From positions 310,001-374,000 of the forward strand of contig JAFTPP010000032.1 in the NCBI GenBank assembly GCA_017463255.1: a DNA stretch of 64,000 nt. Direction: 5' to 3'. Below are positions 8,495 through 17,331 of this stretch, piece after piece (positions within the stretch are counted from its first letter, which is position 1; the number at the start of each line of letters is the position of its first letter). The translations under genes were made by a program, and so were the position numbers. The notes below the pieces were generated by a model that was not told the DNA's origin, did not search any database, and was given only the letters and a program-made list of their open reading frames with translations. The DNA comes from Lachnospiraceae bacterium (lineage in GTDB: Bacteria > Bacillota > Clostridia > Lachnospirales > Lachnospiraceae).

Positions 8495-8522
8495 TTGCAT
8501 CATTTCCATGATTTGATAAGAT
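8495..8522 (+). promoter_or_regulatory. Probable promoter of apbE
   Basis: TTGCAT (8495-8500), 16 bases, TAAGAT (8517-8522); start near 8529. The GAAAGGA ribosome site follows before the ATG at 8548. The -35 lies 15 bases from the palindrome at 8460-8480 and could share its regulator. Confidence 0.4.
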
Positions 8523-8547
8523 AAAAAAGAATCGAAAGGATAAATCC

Positions 8548-9561
8548 ATGAAAATAAAAAAAACATTATTATTACTTTTATCTCTATGCTTAATAATCTG
8601 CTCCCTTAACGGATGTTCCAAAAAATATGATGCTAAATCCGTTACGGGATTTCATTTTGACACGGTAGTCAAAATAACCATTTACGATACAGACATGAAT
8701 TTAGAAACCAAAGAGAATCTCTTAGATGAATGTCTTAATCTTTGTGATTATTACGAATCACTTCTAAGTCGGACAAAAGAAAATAGCGATATTTACAATA
8801 TCAATCATGCCAATGGTAAAGCAGTGAACGTTTCAACGGAAACCTATCAGCTTATAAAAGAAGCCTTACAGTACCATGAATTATCAAATGGTCTGATTGA
8901 CCCTACCATTGCCGTAATTAGTGATTTGTGGGCGTTTACTTCCAATACCCCAAAAGTACCTGATGCCCAAAAGATTGACACTTCTCTTTCCTTAGTCGAT
9001 GCTTCACAAATTGCCTTAACTGAAAGCACAAATAGTTATACTATACAGCTTGCCGACCCATCCATGAAGCTTGACTTAGGTTTCATTGCCAAAGGATATA
9101 TTGCTGATAAGTTAAAAGAATATCTCATGTCTCAGAATGTTACAAGTGCTTTAATAGACTTAGGCGGAAATCTTTTAACCATTGGTAAAAAACCGGATGG
9201 TACAGCTTTTAACATTGGAATACAAAAGCCCTTTGCACTAATGAACGAACCCATTATCACCTTATCGGTAAATAATTCATCGGTTGTAACATCAGGGGTT
9301 TATGAACGATATTTTGAAGAAAACGGAATAAAATACCATCACCTTTTAAATGCGAATACAGGATATCCTGAGAATAACAACCTTTTAAGTGTTACTATTT
9401 TATCCCAAAGCTCCATGGAAGGTGATGCTCTTAGCACCACTTGTTATCTGTTAGGACTTGATGAGGGAATGAATCTTATTAATAAAACAGATGGTGTTGA
9501 AGCCATCTTTATTACCACTGACTATACACTTCACTATTCTGATGGTTTAAATGTGCAATAA
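8548..9561 (+). CDS. apbE: FAD:protein FMN transferase (ApbE lipoprotein)
   Basis: Transfers FMN from FAD to a threonine of target flavoproteins outside the membrane. 337 residues with a lipoprotein signal whose lipobox ends at Cys23 (SLNGC). Family motifs: LDLGFIAKGYIAD, ALIDLGGN, SGVYERYF, HHLLNANTGYPE and the metal-binding MEGDALSTTCYLLG near the C-terminus. The likely substrates are RnfG and RnfD, encoded next door on the opposite strand: Dxx(S/T)xAT-like sites are visible in both. The gene is a single transcript ended by a hairpin it shares with rnfB. Regulation may be linked to the divergent suf operon through the palindrome upstream. Confidence 0.93.
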   Translation: MKIKKTLLLLLSLCLIICSLNGCSKKYDAKSVTGFHFDTVVKITIYDTDMNLETKENLLDECLNLCDYYESLLSRTKENSDIYNINHANGKAVNVSTETYQLIKEALQYHELSNGLIDPTIAVISDLWAFTSNTPKVPDAQKIDTSLSLVDASQIALTESTNSYTIQLADPSMKLDLGFIAKGYIADKLKEYLMSQNVTSALIDLGGNLLTIGKKPDGTAFNIGIQKPFALMNEPIITLSVNNSSVVTSGVYERYFEENGIKYHHLLNANTGYPENNNLLSVTILSQSSMEGDALSTTCYLLGLDEGMNLINKTDGVEAIFITTDYTLHYSDGLNVQ

Positions 9562-9562
9562 A

Positions 9563-9597
9563 TAAGGAGTAACGTAATGTCTTTACGTTACTCCTTA
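9563..9597. terminator. Bidirectional terminator between apbE and rnfB
   Basis: Fifteen-base-pair perfect stem TAAGGAGTAACGTAA / TTACGTTACTCCTTA with a five-base loop; A/T-rich on both sides. It closes both convergent units. Confidence 0.8.
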
Positions 9598-9602
9598 AAT
9601 TA

Positions 9603-10415
9603 TTATTCTTCACTTTCCAACGGAAGTACAATAGATTTCTTTGGACATTTTTCGGCGCACAGACCACAATGGATACATTTTTCCTGATCAATATACGCAT
9701 GGAAATCCTCAACAATAATTGCATCAACCGGACAGTTTCTCTTGCAAAGACCGCATCCGATACAGCCTGTATCACATGCCTTCATGGTAACAGGTCCTTT
9801 ATCTTTAGAACTGCAAGCCACAATATTGGTGGCATCATAAGGAACCAGTTCAATTAATCCTTTCGGACAAACTGCAATACATTTACCGCATGCTTTACAT
9901 TTTTCTCTGTCTACTACTGCTACACCATCTTTAATATGAATGGCATCAAAGGGACATTCTTTGACGCAAGTGCCATATCCGAGACATCCATATGTACAGA
10001 ATTTCTCGCTCTTATTTGGAACATAAGATAACATTCTGCAATCCTTAATACCGGAATATTCAAAATGCACTTCTGTTCTTTGAATCGTACCCTGGCATTT
10101 AACGAATGCTACCATATGCTTTGAATCAGCACTATCAACACCCATAATACCTGCAATCACATCAGCAACCGGCTGACCTCCAACCGGACAGGCATTAATC
10201 TTAGCTTCTCCTTTGGCAATGGCTGCAGCCAGACCGGAACATCCCGGATATCCGCAACCGCCACAATTATTTCCCGGAAGTGCTGCTAAAACTAATTCTT
10301 CTTTTTCATCTACTTCAACTTTAAACTTAATACCGGCTATACCAAGGAAAAGTCCTACAAATAATCCAACTCCGCCAACGATACAAACCGCTATAATAAT
10401 TCCTGTAACGTTCAT
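9603..10415 (-). CDS. rnfB: Rnf complex subunit B (polyferredoxin)
   Basis: 270 residues: one N-terminal membrane helix (about 5-27), then a [4Fe-4S] domain CGGCGYPGC (51-59, with Cys76), and several ferredoxin-type Cys motifs, for example CTYGCLGYGTCVKECP, CKACGKCIAVCP, CDTGCIGCGLCKRNCP and CIHCGLCAEKCP. In the Rnf complex RnfB takes electrons from reduced ferredoxin and passes them into the membrane part. It is the last gene of the operon, after rnfA, with GGAG before its ATG. The cluster content (two ferredoxin pairs plus the N-terminal cluster) is the clostridial type, longer than the proteobacterial one of about 190 residues. Confidence 0.96.
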   Translation of the reverse strand: MNVTGIIIAVCIVGGVGLFVGLFLGIAGIKFKVEVDEKEELVLAALPGNNCGGCGYPGCSGLAAAIAKGEAKINACPVGGQPVADVIAGIMGVDSADSKHMVAFVKCQGTIQRTEVHFEYSGIKDCRMLSYVPNKSEKFCTYGCLGYGTCVKECPFDAIHIKDGVAVVDREKCKACGKCIAVCPKGLIELVPYDATNIVACSSKDKGPVTMKACDTGCIGCGLCKRNCPVDAIIVEDFHAYIDQEKCIHCGLCAEKCPKKSIVLPLESEE

Positions 10416-10441
10416 TCTCGTTCTCCAATCACAAATTGAAT

Positions 10442-11017
10442 TTATAGTATTCCTGCAAAACCACAGAAAGCAATTGCCATTAATCCTGCCGTAACAAGGG
10501 TTATTGGCATACCTTTAAATGCTTCCGGAATATCGTTGTATTCCATTTTTTCACGGATTCCTGCAAGAATAATGATTGCAATTGTAAAACCAAGTGCTGT
10601 TGAAAATCCGTTTACAATACCGGTTACAATATCATATCCTTTTTGAACATTCGTAATGGCAACGCCTAAAACCGCACAGTTTGTTGTAATCAAAGGAAGA
10701 TATACTCCCAGTGAATTGTAAAGAGGCGGTACATATTTCTTAAGAAACATTTCAACAAATTGTACCAAAGCAGCAATAACTAAAATAAATACAATGGTTT
10801 CTAAGTAATCAACACCATATGGTTTTAATAAGTAAATATCAATAGCGCTTGAAACTGCTGAAGCAAGAGTAATAACAAAGATAACAGCTACACCCATGCC
10901 GGCTGCAGTATTTACTTTTTTAGACACACCAAGGAACGGACACAAGCCTAAGAATTGACTTAATACAACATTATTCACAAGTGCTGTTCCGATTGCAATT
11001 AATATCAACTCACTCAT
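10442..11017 (-). CDS. rnfA: Rnf complex membrane subunit A
   Basis: 191 residues, six predicted membrane helices, homologous to RnfE and NqrE/D. The family mark NNVVLSQFLGLCPFLGVSKK (about 15-34) contains the conserved Cys that, with its counterpart in RnfE, coordinates an iron cluster inside the membrane (known from the family). Its start overlaps the end of rnfE by eight bases and is preceded by AAGGAGGAG, so translation is coupled. Part of the ion-translocating core. Confidence 0.96.
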   Translation of the reverse strand: MSELILIAIGTALVNNVVLSQFLGLCPFLGVSKKVNTAAGMGVAVIFVITLASAVSSAIDIYLLKPYGVDYLETIVFILVIAALVQFVEMFLKKYVPPLYNSLGVYLPLITTNCAVLGVAITNVQKGYDIVTGIVNGFSTALGFTIAIIILAGIREKMEYNDIPEAFKGMPITLVTAGLMAIAFCGFAGIL

Positions 11018-11804
11018 TTGTCTCCTCCTTATCTAAATCTTCAATTTCCATATCAGCTTCTTCATTCGTTCCCATTAACTCTTTTGCCAACTCTTTTTTG
11101 TCTTTTGCAGACGCATCATAAAAACGATGAGCACATCCACCTTCACCACAGGAAGAACAATCTGAATTACATCCCTTTGGTTTATCAGCAGAAACTTTTT
11201 TACTCTTTGTAGAAGCAATTTTTCTAATCTTATTCTGAATAGCCGTTAACATTGCAAGAACAAAGAAAGCACCCGGAGCCATAATAAAAATCGAAACCGG
11301 AGTAAAACTTTCAGGCATAATATGATAACCGAAAATTTCTCCCGCTCCAAGAATCTCTCTAAAGGAGCCAATGCAGGTTAAAGCAAAAGTAAATCCTAAT
11401 CCCATTCCCAGTCCATCAAAGAAAGACGGAATGACAGGATTTTTATAGGCATATGCTTCTGCCCTGCCAAGGATAATACAGTTTACTACAATTAATGGAA
11501 TATAAATACCAAGTGAACTATACAGACTTGGTAAATAACCTTCTAATAATAATTCAACAACAGTTACAAAAGAAGCAATAATAACAATGAATGCCGGAAT
11601 TCTCACACTGTCAGGGATCACTTTTCGAAGAAGTGATATAAAAATATTACTAAGTACCAAAACTGCAGTGGTTGTAAGACCCATTCCGAGACCATTCATT
11701 GCAGAAGTTGTAACTGCAAGGGTTGGACACATACCAAGAGTTAATACGAAGGTTGGGTTTTCTTTGATAAAACCGTTATAAAGACGTTCTAATGCTTTAT
11801 TCAT
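11010..11804 (-). CDS. rnfE: Rnf complex membrane subunit E with a Cys-rich C-terminal tail
   Basis: 264 residues. About 200 residues form the six-helix core shared with RnfA, with the conserved ENPTFVLTLGMCPTLAVT (about 15-32) holding the membrane cluster Cys. The C-terminal 60 residues are an extra: a basic stretch, then GCNSDCSSCGEGGCAHR with four Cys and a His, then a highly acidic end. The family is usually about 200-230 residues. The tail resembles small metal-binding tails of other membrane proteins but its function is unknown. Overlaps rnfA by eight bases and the end of rnfG by eight bases; AGGAGGTGGGG precedes the ATG. Confidence 0.94.
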   Translation of the reverse strand: MNKALERLYNGFIKENPTFVLTLGMCPTLAVTTSAMNGLGMGLTTTAVLVLSNIFISLLRKVIPDSVRIPAFIVIIASFVTVVELLLEGYLPSLYSSLGIYIPLIVVNCIILGRAEAYAYKNPVIPSFFDGLGMGLGFTFALTCIGSFREILGAGEIFGYHIMPESFTPVSIFIMAPGAFFVLAMLTAIQNKIRKIASTKSKKVSADKPKGCNSDCSSCGEGGCAHRFYDASAKDKKELAKELMGTNEEADMEIEDLDKEETNE

Positions 11805-12384
11805 TTACCCCACCTCCTACTAAAGATGCATAATAAGTAAGACCATAATTTACAGCTTCTGTAATAGCTGTAGAAGTAATGGTTGCCGAACTAATTGCAT
11901 CAATTTGATCTTCTGAAATCGAACCTGTTTTAACAACCGTAAAGGATTGCACAGTTTTATTCTCGAACTGAGGAACCAACACATCTTCTGCATTCATACC
12001 AAGTCCCGGCGTTTCTCCGATTTCAGTAATGGAAATGCCGTTTAAGGTTCCGTCGAGACGGATACCCATAGAAAATGAAATATTTCCTGCATATCCATTT
12101 GAAGTTGTTATGGCAAATACGTATCCAAGTAATTCACCAGTTTCACTTTGCGCTTTTACAACCTCACTTATCTTGTTGCCGTTTTCATCACTAACCTCTG
12201 TAAATCCATCCATCGCAGGAAATTCAGTAGCATCTGAAAAAACATCCTTAAAAGCTTCAATACGCGCCTTTGCTTTTTGTTTGGCAATAGGTTCTTTTGT
12301 AATTTCATATACAAATCCTAATGCAAGGCCGGAAATCAATGTAATCAAAAGAAGAATAAACGCATCTTTTAACATTTTTTTCAT
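11797..12384 (-). CDS. rnfG: Rnf complex flavoprotein subunit G
   Basis: 195 residues: N-terminal membrane anchor (about 8-27) and an extracytoplasmic FMN-binding domain. The covalent flavin site is Thr168 in DAISSAT (162-168), fitting the ApbE target pattern Dxx(S/T)xAT although the usual Gly is Ser. Central GETPGLGMNAED is another family mark. Electrons pass through this FMN within Rnf. The ATG shares a base with the rnfD stop (TAATG), so the two are translationally coupled. ApbE, which would attach the FMN, is encoded 2.2 kb away. Confidence 0.94.
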   Translation of the reverse strand: MKKMLKDAFILLLITLISGLALGFVYEITKEPIAKQKAKARIEAFKDVFSDATEFPAMDGFTEVSDENGNKISEVVKAQSETGELLGYVFAITTSNGYAGNISFSMGIRLDGTLNGISITEIGETPGLGMNAEDVLVPQFENKTVQSFTVVKTGSISEDQIDAISSATITSTAITEAVNYGLTYYASLVGGGVNE

Positions 12385-13313
12385 TAACGTCTACCCCCTT
12401 TTCCAAAAGCTTTAGGAGCAGTCGCTTTTTCAATCAACGGTACCAACAAGTTGCCGAAAATAATAGCATAAGACACACCTTCAGGACTTGCACCAAAAAT
12501 ACGGAAAATACCCGTTAATACACCAAGTAAAACACCATATACATACTGTCCAACACGCGTAATAGGCCTTGTGGCATAATCAGTTGCCATAAAAATAGCA
12601 CCAAGCATTAAACCACCACTGGCAATATGTGCCGCCACAAAATTGTAGTCAAGACCATTACCGCCAAAAATAACAAGAAACGCTGCAAAACTAATCACAT
12701 ACATAGCAGGAATTCTTAAATTAATAACTCCTGATAATAACAGAATACAACCACCTGCAACCAATGCAATCATTGAGGTCTCACCAATGGTACCTCCTGT
12801 ATTACCGATAATTAAATCCATTAATTCAAGGTCTCCCCCTGCACGCAGTGTAACAAGCGGTGTAGGTGAAGTAATTCCTTCAACTTCATAATTTGTCATA
12901 ATGGATGCAAAAGATAATAAAAGAAAACATCTTGCACCAAGGGCCGGGTTCATGAAATTTTGTCCCAAACCACCAAATAACATTTTTACAACAAGAATCG
13001 CAAAAACACCACCTACTACCGGAATCCAGAACGGAACTGTAACAGGTAAGTTTAACGCTAACAGCATACCTGTTACAATAGCTGAACAGTCGCGGATGGT
13101 AATCTTTTTACGACAAATTAATTCAAATACTAACTCTGTTAAGACACAGGTTACTACAGTTATTGCAATAATCCAAAATGCACGGACACCGAAATGATAA
13201 ATACCAAAACCAGCAGCAGGAAATAATGAAATTACCACTAACAACATAATGCTGGTTGTTGAAGCTTTGCTTCTAACGTGCGGATTGGATGATACTTTTA
13301 ACAAGTCACTCAA
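12384..13313 (-). CDS. rnfD: Rnf complex membrane flavoprotein subunit D
   Basis: 309 residues with about nine or ten membrane helices, NqrB/RnfD family. The usual flavinylation pattern reads EGITSPT here (145-151), so Thr151 is the expected FMN site but Asp is Glu and Ala is Pro; whether ApbE still uses it should be tested. GLGQNFMNPALGARCFL (about 115-131) is the strongest family motif. Start codon is TTG at 13313, chosen because AGGAGG lies eight bases upstream and no ATG fits. Overlaps rnfG by one base; follows rnfC by 12 bases. Confidence 0.94.
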   Translation of the reverse strand: MSDLLKVSSNPHVRSKASTTSIMLLVVISLFPAAGFGIYHFGVRAFWIIAITVVTCVLTELVFELICRKKITIRDCSAIVTGMLLALNLPVTVPFWIPVVGGVFAILVVKMLFGGLGQNFMNPALGARCFLLLSFASIMTNYEVEGITSPTPLVTLRAGGDLELMDLIIGNTGGTIGETSMIALVAGGCILLLSGVINLRIPAMYVISFAAFLVIFGGNGLDYNFVAAHIASGGLMLGAIFMATDYATRPITRVGQYVYGVLLGVLTGIFRIFGASPEGVSYAIIFGNLLVPLIEKATAPKAFGKGGRR

Positions 13314-13325
13314 TTTTCTTTCCTC

Positions 13326-14645
13326 CTACTTTTTCTTCTTATCTTCTAAAATCACTTTACGCATTGTCTTAATCGCTTGTGTAAGCTGTCTCTTTGCAGG
13401 ACACACATAGCTGCAACAACCGCATTCACAACATTCCATTCCATCGCATTTTTCGAATGTTTCTTTATCAAAACGTTCTGCCAAATCTGCTAATTTATTA
13501 GGCATAACCCGGCCCGGGCACACTTCAACACAACGTCCGCAGTTAATACACGCAGTAGGTTCGTTTCTTGATACCTCATCCTTAGTCATACATAATAATG
13601 CAGAAGCTGTTTTCGTTGTAGGTACATCTAAATCAAATAAAGCAAAGCCCATCATTGGACCACCTGAAATAATCTTCACAGGTTTTTCTTTAAATCCACC
13701 GGCCTCATCAATTAACTCATGATAATTGGTTCCGATTCTTACTAAGAAATTACGTGGCTTTTTAATCGCCTGCCCTGTAACCGTAACAATTCGGTGCATT
13801 AAAGGTTTTCCTTCCGTAACAGCCTGATAAATTGCACAAATTGTATCACAGTTATCAACAACGCATCCTGCATCAGCCGGAAGCATACTTGAATTAATCA
13901 TTCTTCTGGTTGTTGCATAAATCAACTGTCTTTCAGCTCCCTGAGGATATTTTGTCTGAAGAGCTTTGACTAAAATACGTGGGTTATCCTTGGTAAGCTC
14001 TTTCATAATCTGAATACAATCAGGTTTATTATCTTCTATCGCAATAATGCCTTTTGCATTTTCAAAAATTTTAAGCATAATACGCATACCGCCAACAACC
14101 TTTTCAGGTTCTTCCACCATTCTTCTATAGTCAGAAGTCAGATAAGGCTCACACTCAGCACAGTTGGCAATTACATAGTCAATCTTTGCAGGATTCTTAG
14201 GTTGAAGTTTAACGTGTGTCGGGAAACCGGCTCCGCCCATACCTACAACACCTGCTTTTTGAACTAATGCAACAATTTCATCTCTATTCAGTTCTGTATA
14301 TGGTTTTGGAACCACATACTCAACTTCTTCATATAGACCATCATTTTCAATAATAATACTTTCTACCATATCCCCCGTAACAACACGTCTTGGTTCAATG
14401 GCTTTTACCGTACCTGAAACGCTTGCATAAATAGGTGCCGAGACAAATCCACCCGCTTCTGCAATCAATTGTCCGGTAAGAACATGATCTCCTTTATTTA
14501 CTACAGGCTTTGCCGGTGCACCGATGTGCTGACTCAATGGATAAACCAAATCACCCTTTGGAAGTACCGCTTTTATCGGCCTGTCTTTGGATAGTTTTTT
14601 TCCGTCTGATGGATGAATTCCACCCAGGAATGTTAACTTACTCAT
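13326..14645 (-). CDS. rnfC: Rnf complex subunit C (NADH-binding, Fe-S)
   Basis: 439 residues. N-terminal barrel-sandwich domain (GGIHPSDGK...), then the NADH/FMN-binding part with GVVGMGGAGFPTHVKL (about 145-160) and ECEPYLTSDYRRM, followed by two [4Fe-4S] motifs CINCGRCVEVCPGR and CDGMECCECGCCSYVCP near the C-terminus. It is the cytoplasmic subunit that reduces NAD with electrons from ferredoxin. First gene of the operon rnfC-D-G-E-A-B, with AAAGAGGG before the ATG. The Rnf complex stores the energy of this reaction as a sodium or proton gradient; which ion is used cannot be read from this subunit. Confidence 0.96.
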   Translation of the reverse strand: MSKLTFLGGIHPSDGKKLSKDRPIKAVLPKGDLVYPLSQHIGAPAKPVVNKGDHVLTGQLIAEAGGFVSAPIYASVSGTVKAIEPRRVVTGDMVESIIIENDGLYEEVEYVVPKPYTELNRDEIVALVQKAGVVGMGGAGFPTHVKLQPKNPAKIDYVIANCAECEPYLTSDYRRMVEEPEKVVGGMRIMLKIFENAKGIIAIEDNKPDCIQIMKELTKDNPRILVKALQTKYPQGAERQLIYATTRRMINSSMLPADAGCVVDNCDTICAIYQAVTEGKPLMHRIVTVTGQAIKKPRNFLVRIGTNYHELIDEAGGFKEKPVKIISGGPMMGFALFDLDVPTTKTASALLCMTKDEVSRNEPTACINCGRCVEVCPGRVMPNKLADLAERFDKETFEKCDGMECCECGCCSYVCPAKRQLTQAIKTMRKVILEDKKKK

Positions 14646-14726
14646 TCGTTACCCTCTTTCCTTTACTTATCTATCTCACTAATATACTATTTTTTCGACA
14701 AAAATACTACTGTTTCTTTAAAAATT

Positions 14727-14736
14727 ATGCTACAAT
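14727..14736 (+). promoter_or_regulatory. Extended -10 element abutting the yprB-like start codon
   Basis: TATGCTACAAT: an extended TGC before TACAAT (14731-14736). No good -35 is seen at 16-18 bases. The last base lies six bases before the ATG, so transcription would begin at or next to the start codon and the message would be leaderless. Confidence 0.4.
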
Positions 14737-14742
14737 GGGCTC

Positions 14743-15843
14743 ATGAAGACAATAAATAAAACAATCTATGAACTAAATATACCTTATTCCATTGAGCATA
14801 TTAATCCATTGTCTAAAACCGTTTTTATTGATATCGAGACCACCGGATTTACGGCAAAGACTTCTTCTTTATATTTGATTGGATGTATTACATATGATAA
14901 TAATCAGTTTATCATGCATCAATGGTTTGCCCAAACTCCGGAAGATGAAGAAAATGTATTGCGTTCTTTTGTAGAATTCATTAAGGACTATAACTTTTTA
15001 ATTCACTATAACGGAAATCATTTTGATATTCCATATCTGGAACAAAAGTTAAACCAGTATAATATTTCATTTAACTTATCAGCATTACCGGGACTGGATA
15101 TTTATAAGAGAATTGCACCATACAGGGATTTTCTTAAGCTTCCTAACTGTAAGCAAAAAACCGTAGAAACCTATCTTGGAATTATGCGTGATGATGTACT
15201 TACAGGCGGTGACCTGATTGGTGTTTACCATAATTATGTTAAGAATCCGATTGATGAATATTCAGATTTACTTTTATTACATAATGAAGAAGATGTTAAG
15301 GGTATGGTAAAGCTTTTGCCAATACTCTCCTACGTGGATTTATTTAATGAGCCATTAACCGTGGTTAAAGTATATGCCCAATCATATACCGACCAGGACG
15401 GCAATCCTGCACAGGAAATCGTAATGAAAGCAAAAATTAAGAACGCTCTTCCTGTACAGATTTCCAATTATGCCAACCACTGCTTCTTTACCGCATTTGG
15501 TGAAAATGCAACCATTAAAGTTCCATTATTTGAAGGCGAATTAAAATACTTTTACTCCAACTACAAAGAATACTTTTATTTACCTATGGAAGATGTAGCC
15601 CTTCACAAATCTGTGGCAATTTATGTTGATAAAGAACATCGTGAAAAGGCGACCGCTGCAAATTGTTACACCAAGAAGTATTCGACTTATCTTCCTCAAT
15701 GGGATTATATTGTAGAACCTTTTTTCAAAGCTGAATACAAGTCCAAAGAATTATTCTGGGAAGTGACAGAAGAAAATAAGAAAAACAGACAATTGTTTTC
15801 ATCTTACGCTTCACACATTCTACAAATGATTATGAAACATTAA
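14743..15843 (+). CDS. YprB-like RNase H-fold exonuclease domain protein
   Basis: 366 residues. The N-terminal 200 residues form a DEDD-type 3'-5' exonuclease fold: VFIDIETTG (Asp30, Glu32), HYNGNHFDIPYL (Asp95) and LLHNEEDVKGM (His180 to Asp184) are the metal-binding positions, all present. The family (RNase_H_2, B. subtilis YprB) is poorly characterised and predicted to act on nucleic acid. The C-terminal 160 residues have no domain I recognise. No Shine-Dalgarno precedes the ATG and a -10 element lies directly upstream, suggesting a leaderless message. Single-gene unit, divergent from the rnf operon. Confidence 0.83.
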   Translation: MKTINKTIYELNIPYSIEHINPLSKTVFIDIETTGFTAKTSSLYLIGCITYDNNQFIMHQWFAQTPEDEENVLRSFVEFIKDYNFLIHYNGNHFDIPYLEQKLNQYNISFNLSALPGLDIYKRIAPYRDFLKLPNCKQKTVETYLGIMRDDVLTGGDLIGVYHNYVKNPIDEYSDLLLLHNEEDVKGMVKLLPILSYVDLFNEPLTVVKVYAQSYTDQDGNPAQEIVMKAKIKNALPVQISNYANHCFFTAFGENATIKVPLFEGELKYFYSNYKEYFYLPMEDVALHKSVAIYVDKEHREKATAANCYTKKYSTYLPQWDYIVEPFFKAEYKSKELFWEVTEENKKNRQLFSSYASHILQMIMKH

Positions 15844-15846
15844 TAC

Positions 15847-15881
15847 AAAAGAGAGATTTCAATGAATGAAATCTCTCTTTT
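15847..15881. terminator. Bidirectional terminator between the yprB-like gene and the chemoreceptor gene
   Basis: Fifteen-base-pair perfect stem AAAAGAGAGATTTCA / TGAAATCTCTCTTTT with a five-base loop and built-in T tract on both strands. Confidence 0.85.
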
Positions 15882-15886
15882 ATCAT

Positions 15887-17299
15887 TTATACTCTTTCAA
15901 ATTTGTTCACTTCGCTCTGTAACTCTTCTGAAATTATTTTAGAATCTTCTGTGGCATCATTAATCTGTGCCATAGCAGTAACCAAGTTGGATGCATCTTC
16001 AGCAACACTGGTAACCGCTCTGGCACTTTCACCAACCGTAGCTGTAACATCAATAATACCGCTGTTCATATTCTGCATTGTTTGATTAATAACTGTAGCC
16101 TGTTCAACAAACTCACCCAGAATACCACTCATAAGTTCAGCATCTTCTTCGTACTTATTTACAATTTCTACAAATGAATCATAATCCTTAATAACATCTG
16201 TTCCCACAAACTCAAGCATATTACGAGCCTGTTCTGCAAGCTTTGCAACAGCCTCTGTTACAATATTGCTAATGGTCTGAATATCATTAGCAGTCTTACT
16301 ACTGTTTTCAGCCAACGCACGGATTTCGTCAGCAACTACTGCAAATCCTTTTCCCGCTTCGCCCGCACGAGCCGCTTCAATAGAAGCATTTAAAGCAAGT
16401 AAATTGGTCTGACTTGCAATATTAAGAATATTTCCGGTAAGCTGGTTGATTGTATCAACTTTCTTACTCTCTACTACCGCATCTTCTAATTCCGTGCTAA
16501 TAGTCTGAAGTACTTCAACAGTATGATTCTTACTATCCATAGTTTCTTTCTGCATTACAATTGCACGGGACTTAATACCTTCAACAGTTTCATTTCCGTT
16601 TTGAGCACTTTCATTCATACCGGATACTCTGTCAAGGATATCTGCGCTGCCGCTTGATAATTGATCCATAGTGGCATTCACTTCCTGCATGCTGGCAGCA
16701 AGTTCCTCGGTTGCAGAAGAAATACTAAGAGCACTGTTATTAGATTCTGTTACCTGACCGGATACCATATTGGCTGATTCCATCATTCTTGTTGATTGGG
16801 TCTGAATACTCTGCATCAAGCTTTGAAGTTGTTCGATAAATCCGTTAATTCCCATGGAAAGCTGGGCGATTTCATCTTTTGATTTAACAGTAATTCTTTC
16901 TGTCAAATCACCGCGATTCTCTTTCATCTTATGAACAATACTATCCATTTGCGCATTGGCAACGCGTGCCGGTTTTGCAATGGTACGGTAAACAATAAGA
17001 ATAACCAGTAACATAAACACAGCAGCAACTGCAAGTAATATGTAGTCAAAGGTCTCTGTACCCTCAATTCTGATAATACTGTGATCCAATTCATGATTAA
17101 TATTTTCTTCTAACTTCTCAATTCCGTTCATATCATTAGCATGAATTAAATCTTCATATTGACGTACATGTGTACTGATATCATGGTTAAACTGATCCAT
17201 CGCATTCCACGCAGACAAGTTGAGGTAAATGGCAACCAACAAGAAAATGCCCATAATACCTACTAAAATGATTACTTTTGTTCCAATACTTTTTTTCAT
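15887..17299 (-). CDS. Methyl-accepting chemotaxis protein with a small sensor loop
   Basis: 470 residues. Two membrane helices (about 7-27 and 85-108) enclose an outer loop of only about 57 residues, too short for a Cache domain and closer to a reduced four-helix type. A HAMP segment (about 108-165) and a long coiled signalling domain follow; the hairpin tip is [35 protein letters not shown]. It would control CheA, whose gene is not here. Encoded 32 bases after cheR, with AAAGGGGG before the ATG, so methyltransferase and receptor are co-transcribed. No pentapeptide tether for CheR is obvious at the C-terminus. Confidence 0.92.
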   Translation of the reverse strand: MKKSIGTKVIILVGIMGIFLLVAIYLNLSAWNAMDQFNHDISTHVRQYEDLIHANDMNGIEKLEENINHELDHSIIRIEGTETFDYILLAVAAVFMLLVILIVYRTIAKPARVANAQMDSIVHKMKENRGDLTERITVKSKDEIAQLSMGINGFIEQLQSLMQSIQTQSTRMMESANMVSGQVTESNNSALSISSATEELAASMQEVNATMDQLSSGSADILDRVSGMNESAQNGNETVEGIKSRAIVMQKETMDSKNHTVEVLQTISTELEDAVVESKKVDTINQLTGNILNIASQTNLLALNASIEAARAGEAGKGFAVVADEIRALAENSSKTANDIQTISNIVTEAVAKLAEQARNMLEFVGTDVIKDYDSFVEIVNKYEEDAELMSGILGEFVEQATVINQTMQNMNSGIIDVTATVGESARAVTSVAEDASNLVTAMAQINDATEDSKIISEELQSEVNKFERV

Positions 17300-17331
17300 T
17301 TGTTTACCCCCTTTGTAATTAATATAAACAA

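Noticed and set aside
9512-9775. 87-codon minus-strand ORF across the apbE/rnfB junction
   Set aside because: Crosses a strong terminator and two real genes; alternative frame of rnfB.
12029-12415. 128-codon plus-strand ORF
   Set aside because: Antisense to rnfG; no start signal and no recognisable domain.
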